Shown: positions 30,314 through 39,027 of the stretch, piece after piece
Layout of the letters: the number at the start of each line of letters is the position of its first letter
Position numbering within the stretch: the first letter of the stretch is position 1
Source: Paeniglutamicibacter kerguelensis
GTDB taxonomy: Bacteria; Actinomycetota; Actinomycetes; Actinomycetales; Micrococcaceae
DNA length: 64,000 bases
Assembly (NCBI RefSeq): GCF_017876535.1
Contig: NZ_JAGIOF010000004.1
Coordinates: forward strand, 248,001-312,000
Direction of reading: 5' to 3'
Notes under the pieces: generated by a model
Told to the model about the DNA's origin: nothing
Seen by the model: only the letters and a program-made list of their open reading frames with translations
Database searches by the model: none
Program-made: the position numbers and the translations under genes

Positions 30314-30331
30314 GGACCGCCCGAGGCAACG

Positions 30332-30383
30332 GCCCGCATCCCGGGAGCCGCCCACCATGGTGGGCGGCTCCCGGGATGCGGGC
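30332..30383. terminator. Perfect 52-bp palindrome, bidirectional terminator
   Basis: Two 26-bp arms (30332-30357 and 30358-30383) are exact reverse complements with no unpaired loop bases, starting GCCCGCATCCCGGG. CTTTCCT follows. It lies between the convergent transporter and amidohydrolase genes and probably ends transcription from the transporter gene. Confidence 0.7.
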
Positions 30384-30423
30384 CTTTCCTGTGTCGCGGC
30401 ACCTGCTCAGGAATGGGCAGCGC

Positions 30424-30490
30424 CTACGGTGCCTCGTTTTCTACAGTGCCTCGTTTTCTACAGTGCCTCGTTTTCCATAGCGCCTCGCTT
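30424..30490. repeat. 17-bp tandem repeat at the amidohydrolase 3' end
   Basis: The unit CTACAGTGCCTCGTTTT occurs at 30424-30440 (one change), 30441-30457 and 30458-30474, followed by a degenerate fourth unit to 30490. Read on the minus strand each unit is AAAACGAGGCACTGTAG, so each of the two exact units carries the amidohydrolase stop codon in the same frame position relative to the unit. Confidence 0.85.
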
Positions 30491-32134
30491 GGCGGCATGG
30501 TGCCGGCCGCCGACCATGGTCCCGGCAACGCGGATCTCCCCCAGGGCCTCGGGATCGACCGTCAGGGGGTCTCGCTCAAGGATCGCCACGTCGGCGCGCT
30601 TGCCGGCCTCGAGGGAACCGACCTCGCCGTCCATCTTCAGCATGTAGGCGGCCCCGAGGGTCACGGCGTGCAGGGCTTCTTCGGCGGTGATGCGTTCGAA
30701 CTCCCCCAACACCCGCCCGGACGGGGCCAGCCGGGTGACGGCGTGCTTCATGGTCTTCAACGGGTGCAGCTCGGTGACCGGGACGTCGCAGTGCAGCGAG
30801 ATGGGAACACCGGCCCGCAGCGCCGACCTGGCGGCGTTCATGCGCGCGGCCCTGTCCCAGCCGAGGATCGCATCGGCGTGCTGGTCGCCCCAGGTCCACA
30901 GGTGGTTGGAGAAGATGTTGGCGCAGGCCCCCAGCGCGGCCGCCCGACGGTATTGGGCCTGGGTGGTCAGCTGCGAATGGGTGATGGTGTGCCGGTGGTC
31001 GGGGCGAGGGTGTTTGGTGAGCACCTTCTCGAGCGTGTCCAGGAACAGCTCGCTGGCCTCGTCGCCGTTGCAGTGCACGTGGATGAGCAGCCCCGCACGA
31101 TGGAAGGCGGTGAAAGCGGTCTCGAATTCCTCCGGGGTGGTGTTCCACATGCCGTTGGGCTGGCCGCCCAGGTATCCCGGGGCCAGCAGCCGGGCGGTGA
31201 ACCCCTGGATTGACCCGTCGAGCATCAGCTTGACGTGCCCGAAGCGCAGCTTGGCGGTGTTGTGTCTGCGGGCCTCCGCCAGTTCTTCGGCCAGCCGGGC
31301 CGCGGCCGGGCCGGTTCCCAGACCCACCCCGAGCTGGAACACCGAGAGCCGGACCGGGAAGTCTTCGCCGATCACGTCGGCAAAGGGCGCACGGCCTTCG
31401 GCAGTGTCCAGGCCCGTGGATCCGAGGTCGGTGATGGTGGTGACGCCGCGGTTGACGGCGTCCTGCGCAAATTGGTTCAGGGTCCTCGGGGTGATGGCGG
31501 AGGCGTGGTCGCCGAAGAGGTGCGCCACCAGGCCCATTGCGGCGAATTCGCGCAATTCTCCGTTGGGCGTGCCGTCCGGGTACCTTTCGACGCCCTCGAC
31601 GCGGCTCGCGGTATCGATCCCGGCGGCCGCCAGGACGGCGGAATTCACGACGGCCACGTGGCCGTTGGCGTGGCCGACCTTGATCGGGCGGGTCGCGGAG
31701 ATGGCGTCGAGTTCGCGGGACAGCAGGCGGGAATCGGGGAAGTAGATGTTGTCCAGGCCCCAGGCCAGCAGCGGCGTGCCGGGATCGGCAAGCACGGCCT
31801 CGGCCTCGCGCAACCGCTCCAGCACCGCCTTGGTGTTCGTGCACCCCGGCCAGTGCTTGCCGTCGGGGTCGGTGCGGCCGAAATACCCCACATAGACCTG
31901 GCCTTCCCAGACGCTTGCGGAACCGGCGTGGGCGTGCGCCTCGACAAAACCCGGAAGCAGGACCTTGTCCGCATGGCGCCCGTCAATCATCGTGTCGGGG
32001 TACCGGCAGAGTTCCTCGACCGATCCGACGGCGCGGACCAGTCCGTCGCGCACGGCGATCGCCGTGGCCACCGGCCGGGCCGGATCCATGGTCCTGACAA
32101 GCCTGGCCGGGTAGATGACGGTTTGCTGGTTCAC
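30458..32134 (-). CDS. YtcJ-like metal-dependent amidohydrolase
   Basis: This 558-residue amidohydrolase-superfamily enzyme has the metal motif GFVEAHAHAG, a later HVHCNGDEASELFLD and RHTITHSQL, and the D in HCDVPV. The family includes N-substituted formamide deformylase and other hydrolases of C-N bonds; the substrate cannot be stated. GTG at 32134 follows AGGAGTG. The C-terminus (MENEAL) is encoded by the tandem repeat, which suggests that the end of the gene has changed. It stands alone between a convergent transporter gene and the divergent antiporter. Confidence 0.85.
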   Translation of the reverse strand: MNQQTVIYPARLVRTMDPARPVATAIAVRDGLVRAVGSVEELCRYPDTMIDGRHADKVLLPGFVEAHAHAGSASVWEGQVYVGYFGRTDPDGKHWPGCTNTKAVLERLREAEAVLADPGTPLLAWGLDNIYFPDSRLLSRELDAISATRPIKVGHANGHVAVVNSAVLAAAGIDTASRVEGVERYPDGTPNGELREFAAMGLVAHLFGDHASAITPRTLNQFAQDAVNRGVTTITDLGSTGLDTAEGRAPFADVIGEDFPVRLSVFQLGVGLGTGPAAARLAEELAEARRHNTAKLRFGHVKLMLDGSIQGFTARLLAPGYLGGQPNGMWNTTPEEFETAFTAFHRAGLLIHVHCNGDEASELFLDTLEKVLTKHPRPDHRHTITHSQLTTQAQYRRAAALGACANIFSNHLWTWGDQHADAILGWDRAARMNAARSALRAGVPISLHCDVPVTELHPLKTMKHAVTRLAPSGRVLGEFERITAEEALHAVTLGAAYMLKMDGEVGSLEAGKRADVAILERDPLTVDPEALGEIRVAGTMVGGRHHAAKRGAMENEAL

Positions 32135-32276
32135 GTTTCACTCCTGGGCATTCGCGGGGCCGTCTGGATGACACGCTACAGCTCCGGGCCGGTGCGCCCA
32201 TGGAAGAAAACGACTTCTATTTACCTCGTTGACACATGCGTATGAAAAAATTGCCTGACGGGATAGGGGTTAAGAC

Positions 32277-33848
32277 GTGGAATTTTTGCTGTTGTTGGTT
32301 GGCTTGTTGTTCGGAACGGTGCTCGTTGCGGGCCTTGGCGAGCGAATACGGCTGCCCTACCCGATCCTGATGCTCGTGTTTTCCGCCGGGGCGGCGTTCC
32401 TGCCCTTCATTCCGGAAGTCCACATCAACCCCGAGCTCATCCTTCCGCTTTTCCTGCCGCCCTTGCTTTACGCGGCCGCCCAGCGAAGTTCCTGGTCGAT
32501 CTTCCGCCTGCGCTGGCGTTCGCTGGTGCTGCTGGCGGTCTTGCTGGTGGTTGCCACAACCGCCGTGGCTGCCGGCGCGGCCTGGTTCATTGCCCCGGCG
32601 CTGAGCCTCCCGGTGGCCATCGCGCTGGGCGCGATCGTTGCCCCGCCGGACCCGGTGGCCGTTGAGGCCATCGCCAGCAAGGTCAAGATGCGGCGCAGGC
32701 TGATCACCGTGCTGCAGACCGAGGGCCTGTTCAACGACGCGATGGCCATCGTGATCTTCCAGGCCGCGGTCGCGGCGGCCCTCAGCGGCGGCGAGGTCGG
32801 CTGGGAAGTCGTCCCGAAGTTCCTGGTGGGTGCCGCGGGCGCCGTGGTGCTGGGCCTGTCCATGGCCTGGGTTGTCGGAACGCTCAACCGCTTTGTACCC
32901 AACCTGGTGGCCCGTTCGGCCGCGACGCTGGTGGCGCCCTACGCCGTTTACCTCCTGGCCGAAGAGGTCCATTTCTCCGGCGTTGTCGCCGTGGTTGTCA
33001 CGGCCCTGGAACTGGGGCGCCGCGCGCGTCCGCAGGACTCCGAGGAACGCCTGACCCGGACCGCTTTCTGGGATGTCGTGGAGCTGCTGACCACAGGTGT
33101 TGCCTTTGGCCTGGTGGGCATCGAGATGCGTTACATCATCGAGGACGAGGGCCGGAACCTGTTCACGTTCATCCCCGGCATCGCAGCGATCTGCATCGCC
33201 GTTGTCCTGGTGCGGTTCCTGTGGATGATGGCGATGTTCAAGATGGGCGGAACCGAGCGCAAGAACCACACGCCGGGCTCGCTCAAGGAGGTCCTGGTCC
33301 TCACCTGGTGCGGCATGCGCGGGCTGGCGACGCTTGCCCTGGCGCTGGCGCTCCCGACGACCCTGGCCAACGGGGAGCCGCTGGAAGGCCGCAACTTTGT
33401 GATCGCCACGGCCTGCGCCGTATTGATCGTGACCCTGGTGGTTCCCGGCCTGACGCTGCCGGCGCTGATGCGTGCGCTCAAGCTTCCCAACGACCATGCC
33501 GCGGAGGAACGCAAGCAGCGCTCGCTGGCCCGCCGCGCGGAAAAGGTCGCCCTGGAAACCATGAAGCGCTCGACGGCCGCGGCGGCGCTGCCGCAGAAGC
33601 GCCGCGACGCGCTGGCACGCCGCATGTCATCGCTGCACACCATCCTGGAAGCCGACTTCGAGCAGGACCCGGAAAAGATGCTGCGCCTGAAGCAGATCCT
33701 CACCATCATGGACGACGTGCAGCGCGAGGCGCTGGATGCGGCCCGCGAGGAAATGCTCAAGGCCCGCAACGAGCCGGGCAACGACCCCGAACTGGTGGAC
33801 CGCGTGTTGCGCCGGCTGGACCTGCGCACCGTCACCCTGGACCACTAG
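32277..33848 (+). CDS. CPA1-family Na+(K+)/H+ antiporter
   Basis: The 523-residue protein has about 12 transmembrane segments and the ion-binding motif IVAPPDPVAVEAIASKVKM of the CPA1 monovalent cation/proton antiporters, with NDAMAIVIFQ after it. A C-terminal helical, Arg/Lys/Glu-rich tail of about 120 residues lies in the cytoplasm. Such carriers balance pH and Na+. The GTG at 32277 is the chosen start, with AGGGG upstream; the product begins EFLLLLVGLLFG. No operon partner is evident. Confidence 0.9.
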   Translation: MEFLLLLVGLLFGTVLVAGLGERIRLPYPILMLVFSAGAAFLPFIPEVHINPELILPLFLPPLLYAAAQRSSWSIFRLRWRSLVLLAVLLVVATTAVAAGAAWFIAPALSLPVAIALGAIVAPPDPVAVEAIASKVKMRRRLITVLQTEGLFNDAMAIVIFQAAVAAALSGGEVGWEVVPKFLVGAAGAVVLGLSMAWVVGTLNRFVPNLVARSAATLVAPYAVYLLAEEVHFSGVVAVVVTALELGRRARPQDSEERLTRTAFWDVVELLTTGVAFGLVGIEMRYIIEDEGRNLFTFIPGIAAICIAVVLVRFLWMMAMFKMGGTERKNHTPGSLKEVLVLTWCGMRGLATLALALALPTTLANGEPLEGRNFVIATACAVLIVTLVVPGLTLPALMRALKLPNDHAAEERKQRSLARRAEKVALETMKRSTAAAALPQKRRDALARRMSSLHTILEADFEQDPEKMLRLKQILTIMDDVQREALDAAREEMLKARNEPGNDPELVDRVLRRLDLRTVTLDH

Positions 33849-34030
33849 GCACGGTGATTCGGGGTTCGGGATGCTCCTGATGGAGGCCACCGCGATCCGC
33901 GTCGGGGAATCGATGGCTCCGGATGCTACCGGATGGCCGTGAACCCGTATTAGGGTACTCGCAAGGCGCATCTGGGCCCGAACCCCGATGTTGCGTCTGC
34001 GCGAGCGCGCCAAGGTTCCCAGGAGGCCCG

Positions 34031-35044
34031 ATGGACAACGACGCCACGTCGATCCGGAACAGTGTCGCGAGCATGCGAGACGCCGTCCTGTTCGAGCCGC
34101 CCGAGCGCAGACAACGACTCGACCGGTTCTGGATCCTGCTCATCCTTTCCACGATCATCGCTTCCGCAGGTGTCGTCGCGGACTCAACGGCGACGGTGAT
34201 CGGGGCGATGATTGTCGCACCCATGCTGCTGCCCATCCAGGGAATCATGCTCTCGACGGTGTTGGGCGATCGAACAAACCTGATTCGATCGATCGCGCTT
34301 GTCATCGCGGGAGCCGCCGCATCGGTCACCATCGGCTACCTGATCGGCCTGAGCGTGGCGAGCGAGGTCGTGGCCGCCAACAATTCGCAAGTCGCCAGCC
34401 GGGTGAACCCCGATCTTATGGATCTGCTCGCGGCACTCGGAACAGGTGTCGTCGGGTCGATCGCACTCATCCGCCGCGACATTTCCGATACCCTCCCGGG
34501 CGTCGCCATAGCAATCTCCCTCGTCCCGCCCCTGGCCGTCGCGGGCCTCACCCTCGAATCGGGGGCCTACTCCCAATCGCTCGGGGCGCTGCTGCTGTTC
34601 ACCACCAACGTCGCCGCGATCCTTGTAACCGGAATTGCCGTGATGGCCTTCTACGGTGTTGGCCGGGGCCTTCCGGCCGTCGGCCAAGCAGGGGGAAAAC
34701 AAGCCGGCGGGAAACCTGTCAACCGGCGGCACGCAACTCTTGCCATCGTCGCCATGTTGTTGATCGTCGGAATCCCGCTCACGCTTTCGAGCATCAGCAA
34801 CAGCCGCAACGCACTGGAGGAAAGCGCCATTCAATCGGTGGCCGAAACCTGGGCAGAGTCCGGCGGATGGGACCTGCTCCAGGTCAACACCGGCTTGGAC
34901 GGCGTGACAGTGCGGGCCACCGGCCCGCTGCCGCTTCCCGATGCCGCCTCCCTCAAGAAGATGCTCAGGGCGGCCGGAATCGACACCTCCAACATCGACC
35001 TGGAACTAGTCCCTTCCTACAAGGAAAATCTCGAGGGCCCCTGA
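34031..35044 (+). CDS. DUF389 membrane protein
   Basis: This 337-residue protein has the DUF389 pattern: IIASAGVVADSTATVIGAMIVAPMLLPIQG, then GTGVVGSIALIRRDISDTLPGVAIAISLVPPLAVAGL, with about six transmembrane segments, and a soluble C-terminal part after the last segment (from about 255). The family function is unknown; it is found in many bacteria. AGGAGG lies four bases before the ATG at 34031, which fixes the start. It is flanked by an antiporter gene 182 bp upstream. Confidence 0.85.
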   Translation: MDNDATSIRNSVASMRDAVLFEPPERRQRLDRFWILLILSTIIASAGVVADSTATVIGAMIVAPMLLPIQGIMLSTVLGDRTNLIRSIALVIAGAAASVTIGYLIGLSVASEVVAANNSQVASRVNPDLMDLLAALGTGVVGSIALIRRDISDTLPGVAIAISLVPPLAVAGLTLESGAYSQSLGALLLFTTNVAAILVTGIAVMAFYGVGRGLPAVGQAGGKQAGGKPVNRRHATLAIVAMLLIVGIPLTLSSISNSRNALEESAIQSVAETWAESGGWDLLQVNTGLDGVTVRATGPLPLPDAASLKKMLRAAGIDTSNIDLELVPSYKENLEGP

Positions 35045-35392
35045 GCACGCCGCCGGCGGCCTCGAAGCAGGCCCGACACCGGGCGTCACCCACGCGAACC
35101 GGCAACGCCATGGAGACCATTGGAGGGAACACTATCATTCCGATTTTTGAAGGATTTCCGTTGCAAATTTCCTGCAAGACCAGCGAATCCGCAGACTCAA
35201 GGCCCTCCGCTGCTCCCGTTCCATTGGTGCGTCCGATCCTCGACGAGCGACAGGCAGACGGCCCGGTGACCCGCCACGTGGCGGATGCCGATGCCGCAAT
35301 CGGCCGCGAGTGGCGGTCGCGGCATTCGGCCGGCTTTGCGAGCATTGAACCAGGCCGCACTGTCGCGGTGATCCAACCAATGGAGGTCCACC
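35045..35392. other. Intergenic gap upstream of esterase gene
   Basis: The 348-bp gap contains an AT-richer run around 35130-35175 which may be the esterase promoter. GGAGGTCCACC immediately before 35393 is a clear ribosome-binding site. No gene is supported. Confidence 0.35.
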
Positions 35393-36355
35393 ATGCCCAC
35401 CTACACCGCGCCGCCGTTCGATCCCGAGCTCGGCGCCGCCCTTGACCTCGTCGCCGGGATCATCCCGCCCACGTTCACCCCGGAGATGATCCCGCTCATG
35501 CGGGAGATGCCGTTCGATCCCGCATTCGACGAGCTGGTCGCCAGCGTCGGGGCCGTGCACGAGGAGCGCACGATCCCCGGTTGCAACGGCGATGAGATCG
35601 TCGTCTCGATCTACCGCCGTCCCGGCCAGGACACCGCTGGCCCCGGGATCTACCACATCCACGGCGGCGGCATGGTGATCGGCAACCGCTTCGCGGGCGT
35701 GCAGTCATTCCTCCCCTTCGTCGCCAGCCACGGCGCCGTGATCGTGAGCGTCGAGTACCGGCTCGCCCCCGAGTTCCCCGACCCCGTGCCGGTGGAGGAC
35801 TGCTACGCGGGGCTCGTCTGGACCGCCGAAAACGCCGCGGAGCTGGGCATCGATCCGACCAGGATCATCGTCGGCGGCGCCTCCGCCGGCGGCGGCCTGT
35901 CCGCCGGCGTCACCCTGCTGGCCCGCGACCGGCAGGGGCCGGCCCTGCGTGCCTCACTGCTCATCTACCCGATGCTCGACGACCGCAACGAGACCGTCTC
36001 CTCCCACCAGTTCCAGGGCATCGGCGTCTGGGACCGCGCCAGCAACTTCACCGGGTGGAACGCGCTCCTCGGCGACCGCCGGGGCACCGACGAGGTGTCG
36101 ATCTATGCGGCTCCGGCGCGTGCCGAGGACCTCTCCGGCCTGCCGCCGACCTTCATCGACGTCGGCAGCGCGGAGGTGTTCCGCGACGAGTGCGTCGCGT
36201 ACGCCTCCCAGATCTGGGCGGCGGGCGGCACCGCCGAATTGCACGTCTGGCCCGGCGGGTTCCACGGATTCGACGGCCTTGCCCCGCAGGCCCAGGTGTC
36301 GATCGCGATGGTCGACACCCGCAACCGCTGGCTCACGCGCATGCTCGAGGCCTGA
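35393..36355 (+). CDS. Alpha/beta-hydrolase, hormone-sensitive lipase family esterase
   Basis: The 320-residue enzyme has the HSL-family oxyanion motif IYHIHGGGMVIGN, the nucleophile elbow GGASAGGGLSAG (GXSXG), the DVGSAEVFRDE acid and the closing His in WPGGFHGFDG. It should hydrolyse short-chain esters, cytoplasmic as no signal peptide is seen. It is followed 67 bp later by a PucR-like regulator on the same strand, which may control it. Confidence 0.9.
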   Translation: MPTYTAPPFDPELGAALDLVAGIIPPTFTPEMIPLMREMPFDPAFDELVASVGAVHEERTIPGCNGDEIVVSIYRRPGQDTAGPGIYHIHGGGMVIGNRFAGVQSFLPFVASHGAVIVSVEYRLAPEFPDPVPVEDCYAGLVWTAENAAELGIDPTRIIVGGASAGGGLSAGVTLLARDRQGPALRASLLIYPMLDDRNETVSSHQFQGIGVWDRASNFTGWNALLGDRRGTDEVSIYAAPARAEDLSGLPPTFIDVGSAEVFRDECVAYASQIWAAGGTAELHVWPGGFHGFDGLAPQAQVSIAMVDTRNRWLTRMLEA

Positions 36356-36422
36356 ACCACGCACCTGGTGCACCCCGTCCACGTAGGATGGGGTGCACCG
36401 GCGACGCAAGGGGGAATGGGCG

Positions 36423-37439
36423 ATGAAGGAACTTTCGGGCAGGCTCAGCGCCCTCGATCCGGAGGCGAGCGAGTCGCTGAAGGTCATCACCTACTTCGAC
36501 AAGCTCATCGACGGCCGGGTCGGGGCCGAGGGCATGTTGCGCGGAGCCGCGGTGCTCTGCGGGGCGCCGATCGGCCACCGCCGGGCAGGCCAGGAATCGG
36601 GCCGGCGCTTCGCCGCGGACGGCACCGAACTGCATGCCGGACCGCCCGACGGCTGGCCGTCGGCGCCGGCCGGCGAGGGATCCGTCGTGTGGCTCGAACG
36701 CGGGGACGCGGCGCACGCCAACGACGCGTTGGTGCTCGAGCGGGTCGCGATTGCGTTGTCGATCCTCTCGAGGCGGCTCGACACCCTGGCACCCACCCGG
36801 CGCGCGGTCGAGGTGCTGCTGGCCGGCGATGCGGCGGACGATGAGCGCGCAGAGGCGGCCGCCCGGCTTTCCTTCGGCGCCCATGCGAGAACCCACGCGA
36901 TGGCGATTCCGGCATCGACTACCCTCTACCGGGCGTTGCCGCATGCGATGGTCGGGACGCGGTTCGGGATCGTCCGCGCCGTGCTCGCGCCGGATGACGG
37001 CGCCCCAGCTTCGCGGGCAGGCATCGGCATCGCGGCCCGGTCCGCCGGCGACCTGCGCGAGTCGTGGCGCTCCGCGCTCATCGCGTTGCGGCTCGCCGAC
37101 GACGAACGCCCCGTGATGCGGGCCGCCGACCTCGGCGCACTCCTTTCCCTAGCCGAGACGGAGGACCAACGTGCCACGGCACACCCCGATGCCCAGGCGA
37201 TTGAGGATCTGGCCACGGGTCCGTGGACCGTGCGAATGCTGCGTGCCCTCGTTGACGGCGCCAGCCAACGCGCTCTCGCGGCAGAGGCGGGGGTGCACCA
37301 CTCAACGATGTGTGCCCGCCTGCTCAAGCTGCCAGGCAGTCTTGGCTACGACCCGTCGACTTCGGCGGGTCGCACCCGCCTTGATGTCGCGCTCATGCTG
37401 CACCGCCTGGCACACGTACGTTTCGACGACGAACGATAG
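36423..37439 (+). CDS. PucR/CdaR-type helix-turn-helix regulator
   Basis: The 338-residue protein ends in a helix-turn-helix of the PucR C-terminal type (RALAAEAGVHHSTMCARLLKL) followed by TRLDVALMLHRL. The N-terminal two thirds is a probable ligand-sensing region without a familiar motif. GGGGGAATGGGCG gives the ATG at 36423 a good ribosome site. It probably regulates the esterase gene upstream or the adjacent HTH gene (inference). Confidence 0.75.
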   Translation: MKELSGRLSALDPEASESLKVITYFDKLIDGRVGAEGMLRGAAVLCGAPIGHRRAGQESGRRFAADGTELHAGPPDGWPSAPAGEGSVVWLERGDAAHANDALVLERVAIALSILSRRLDTLAPTRRAVEVLLAGDAADDERAEAAARLSFGAHARTHAMAIPASTTLYRALPHAMVGTRFGIVRAVLAPDDGAPASRAGIGIAARSAGDLRESWRSALIALRLADDERPVMRAADLGALLSLAETEDQRATAHPDAQAIEDLATGPWTVRMLRALVDGASQRALAAEAGVHHSTMCARLLKLPGSLGYDPSTSAGRTRLDVALMLHRLAHVRFDDER

Positions 37440-37487
37440 CCGGCGACGGGTACTGACAGGGCCTCCCGCCCGCGCCACGGAAAGCCT

Positions 37488-38396
37488 ATGGTTGAAAACA
37501 TGGGAGATGACGTGCGTGCCGACATTCGTGAGTTCCTCGGTTCCCGGCGTGCCCGGGTCACCCCGGAACAGGCCGGCCTGCCCGCGTACGGCGGCAACCG
37601 CCGCGTGCCAGGGCTGCGGCGCGAGGAGGTCGCCATGCTTGCCGGCGTCTCCGTCGACTACTACGTGCGCTTGGAGCGCGGCAACCTGGCTGGCGCCTCC
37701 GAGAGCGTCTTGGACGCCATTGCTCGGACCCTGCGGCTCGACGAGGCCGAGCGCGAATACCTCTTCGATCTGGCCCGCGCGGCCGGGCCGGCCCGCACCA
37801 GGCGCAGCCCCGCGCTGGTGGTGCGCCCCGAGGTGCAGCAGGTGCTCGACGCCATGACCGATGCCCCGGCCTGGGTGCGCAACGGCCGCCACGACATCCT
37901 GGCCGCCAACCGGATGGGCAGGGCCCTCTACCTTCCGGTTTTCGAGGACCCGCGCCGCCCCGTGAACACCACCCGGTTCACCTACCTCAATCCCGCGGCC
38001 CGCGAGTTTTGGCGCGACTACGACCAAATCGCCAACGACGCGGCCGCGATGCTGCGCCTCGAGGCCGGCCGCAACCCGCACGATCCACAGTTGATACGGC
38101 TTGTCGGTGAGCTGTCGACGCAGAGCGAGTTGTTCAGGGAACGCTGGGCCTCCCGCGATGTCGTCTTCCACCGCAGCGGGCTGAAGCGGCTGCACCACCC
38201 CGTCGTCGGCGACCTCGACTTGAACTACCAGTCGATGGAGCTGCCCAGCGAACCCGGGCTGGTCATGAACGTGTACACGGCGCCGGAGGGCTCGCCCACG
38301 GCCGACGCCCTGCGGATGCTGGCCTCTTGGGCCGCCACCCACGACAATCCGGCCCTTGCCGACCCGTCGATGGTCGGGCGCGGCCGAAACCAGTAA
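37488..38396 (+). CDS. XRE-family regulator with MmyB-like ligand domain
   Basis: The 302-residue protein starts with an XRE helix-turn-helix (RVPGLRREEVAMLAGVSVDYYVRLERG) and has the MmyB-like ligand-binding domain (about 110-270, with ILAANRMGRALY and VMNVYTAPEGSPT). This group of actinobacterial regulators usually sits beside a dehydrogenase or reductase gene that it controls; here a cupin and a zinc alcohol dehydrogenase are encoded just beyond on the opposite strand. The ATG at 37488 has GGAAAG; an ATG four codons later is also possible. Confidence 0.85.
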   Translation: MVENMGDDVRADIREFLGSRRARVTPEQAGLPAYGGNRRVPGLRREEVAMLAGVSVDYYVRLERGNLAGASESVLDAIARTLRLDEAEREYLFDLARAAGPARTRRSPALVVRPEVQQVLDAMTDAPAWVRNGRHDILAANRMGRALYLPVFEDPRRPVNTTRFTYLNPAAREFWRDYDQIANDAAAMLRLEAGRNPHDPQLIRLVGELSTQSELFRERWASRDVVFHRSGLKRLHHPVVGDLDLNYQSMELPSEPGLVMNVYTAPEGSPTADALRMLASWAATHDNPALADPSMVGRGRNQ

Positions 38397-38435
38397 GTAC
38401 CCGGCACCGGTCCTGATGGATCGGTGCCGGGTACT
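38396..38435. terminator. Terminator between XRE and cupin genes
   Basis: A 14-bp perfect stem, AGTACCCGGCACCG (38396-38409) with CGGTGCCGGGTACT (38422-38435), starts on the last base of the XRE gene stop codon. It should end transcription of the convergent pair. Confidence 0.65.
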
Positions 38436-38456
38436 CGTGTCTGCTCGACGAGTGCG

Positions 38457-38882
38457 CTACTGCCCCGCGGGGTGCTCGCCGTCGGGGTATTCTTCATCGG
38501 TGAGCTTGGCGCCCCACACAGTTTCGGGTTCGTCTGCATCCGCCGGCGCTTCCCACAGGGCCAGGTGGCACATGAAGTTGTCGGCGGTGGCCCCGTGCCA
38601 GTGCCATTCCCCGGGCGGGGTGTAGACGGTGTCGCCCGGGTGCATTTCGATCAATTCCTCGCCGCGCGACTGCACGTAGCCCAGGCCCTCCGTGACGTGC
38701 AGCGTTTGGCCGACCGCGTGCTTGTGCCACGCGGTGTGCGCGCCCGGGGTGAAGCGCACCAGGTTGAGCCGGGTCCGGGAGGGTGTCTGGCCTGCGTAAT
38801 AGGCGTTGAAGTAGACGTCCCCTGTGAACCACTCACCGGGACCCTTGACGGTCGGGGGCTTGGGTCGCTTGTGCGTGCTCAT
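38457..38882 (-). CDS. Cupin-domain protein
   Basis: The 141-residue single-domain cupin has both motifs: GAHTAWHKHAVGQTLHVTEG (metal ligands H-x-H...) and GDTVYTPPGEWHWHGA. Such small cupins bind a metal and may act as decarboxylase, isomerase or sensor proteins. It lies 145 bp downstream of the alcohol dehydrogenase gene on the same strand and may share its transcript. GGAGAG precedes the ATG. Function beyond the fold is not known. Confidence 0.85.
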   Translation of the reverse strand: MSTHKRPKPPTVKGPGEWFTGDVYFNAYYAGQTPSRTRLNLVRFTPGAHTAWHKHAVGQTLHVTEGLGYVQSRGEELIEMHPGDTVYTPPGEWHWHGATADNFMCHLALWEAPADADEPETVWGAKLTDEEYPDGEHPAGQ

Positions 38883-39027
38883 GGTTGCTCTCCAATGTTT
38901 GACTCTTGTATTTTTGCGCGACCGCGCGGGTGCCCCGGGCGTTCGGCGGACAGGACCATGGCCAGGATCGCGGTCCTGCGGGGCGGTGCGTCCGTCTCGG
39001 TTTCAAGGACCTGCCGCAGCGCACCCA

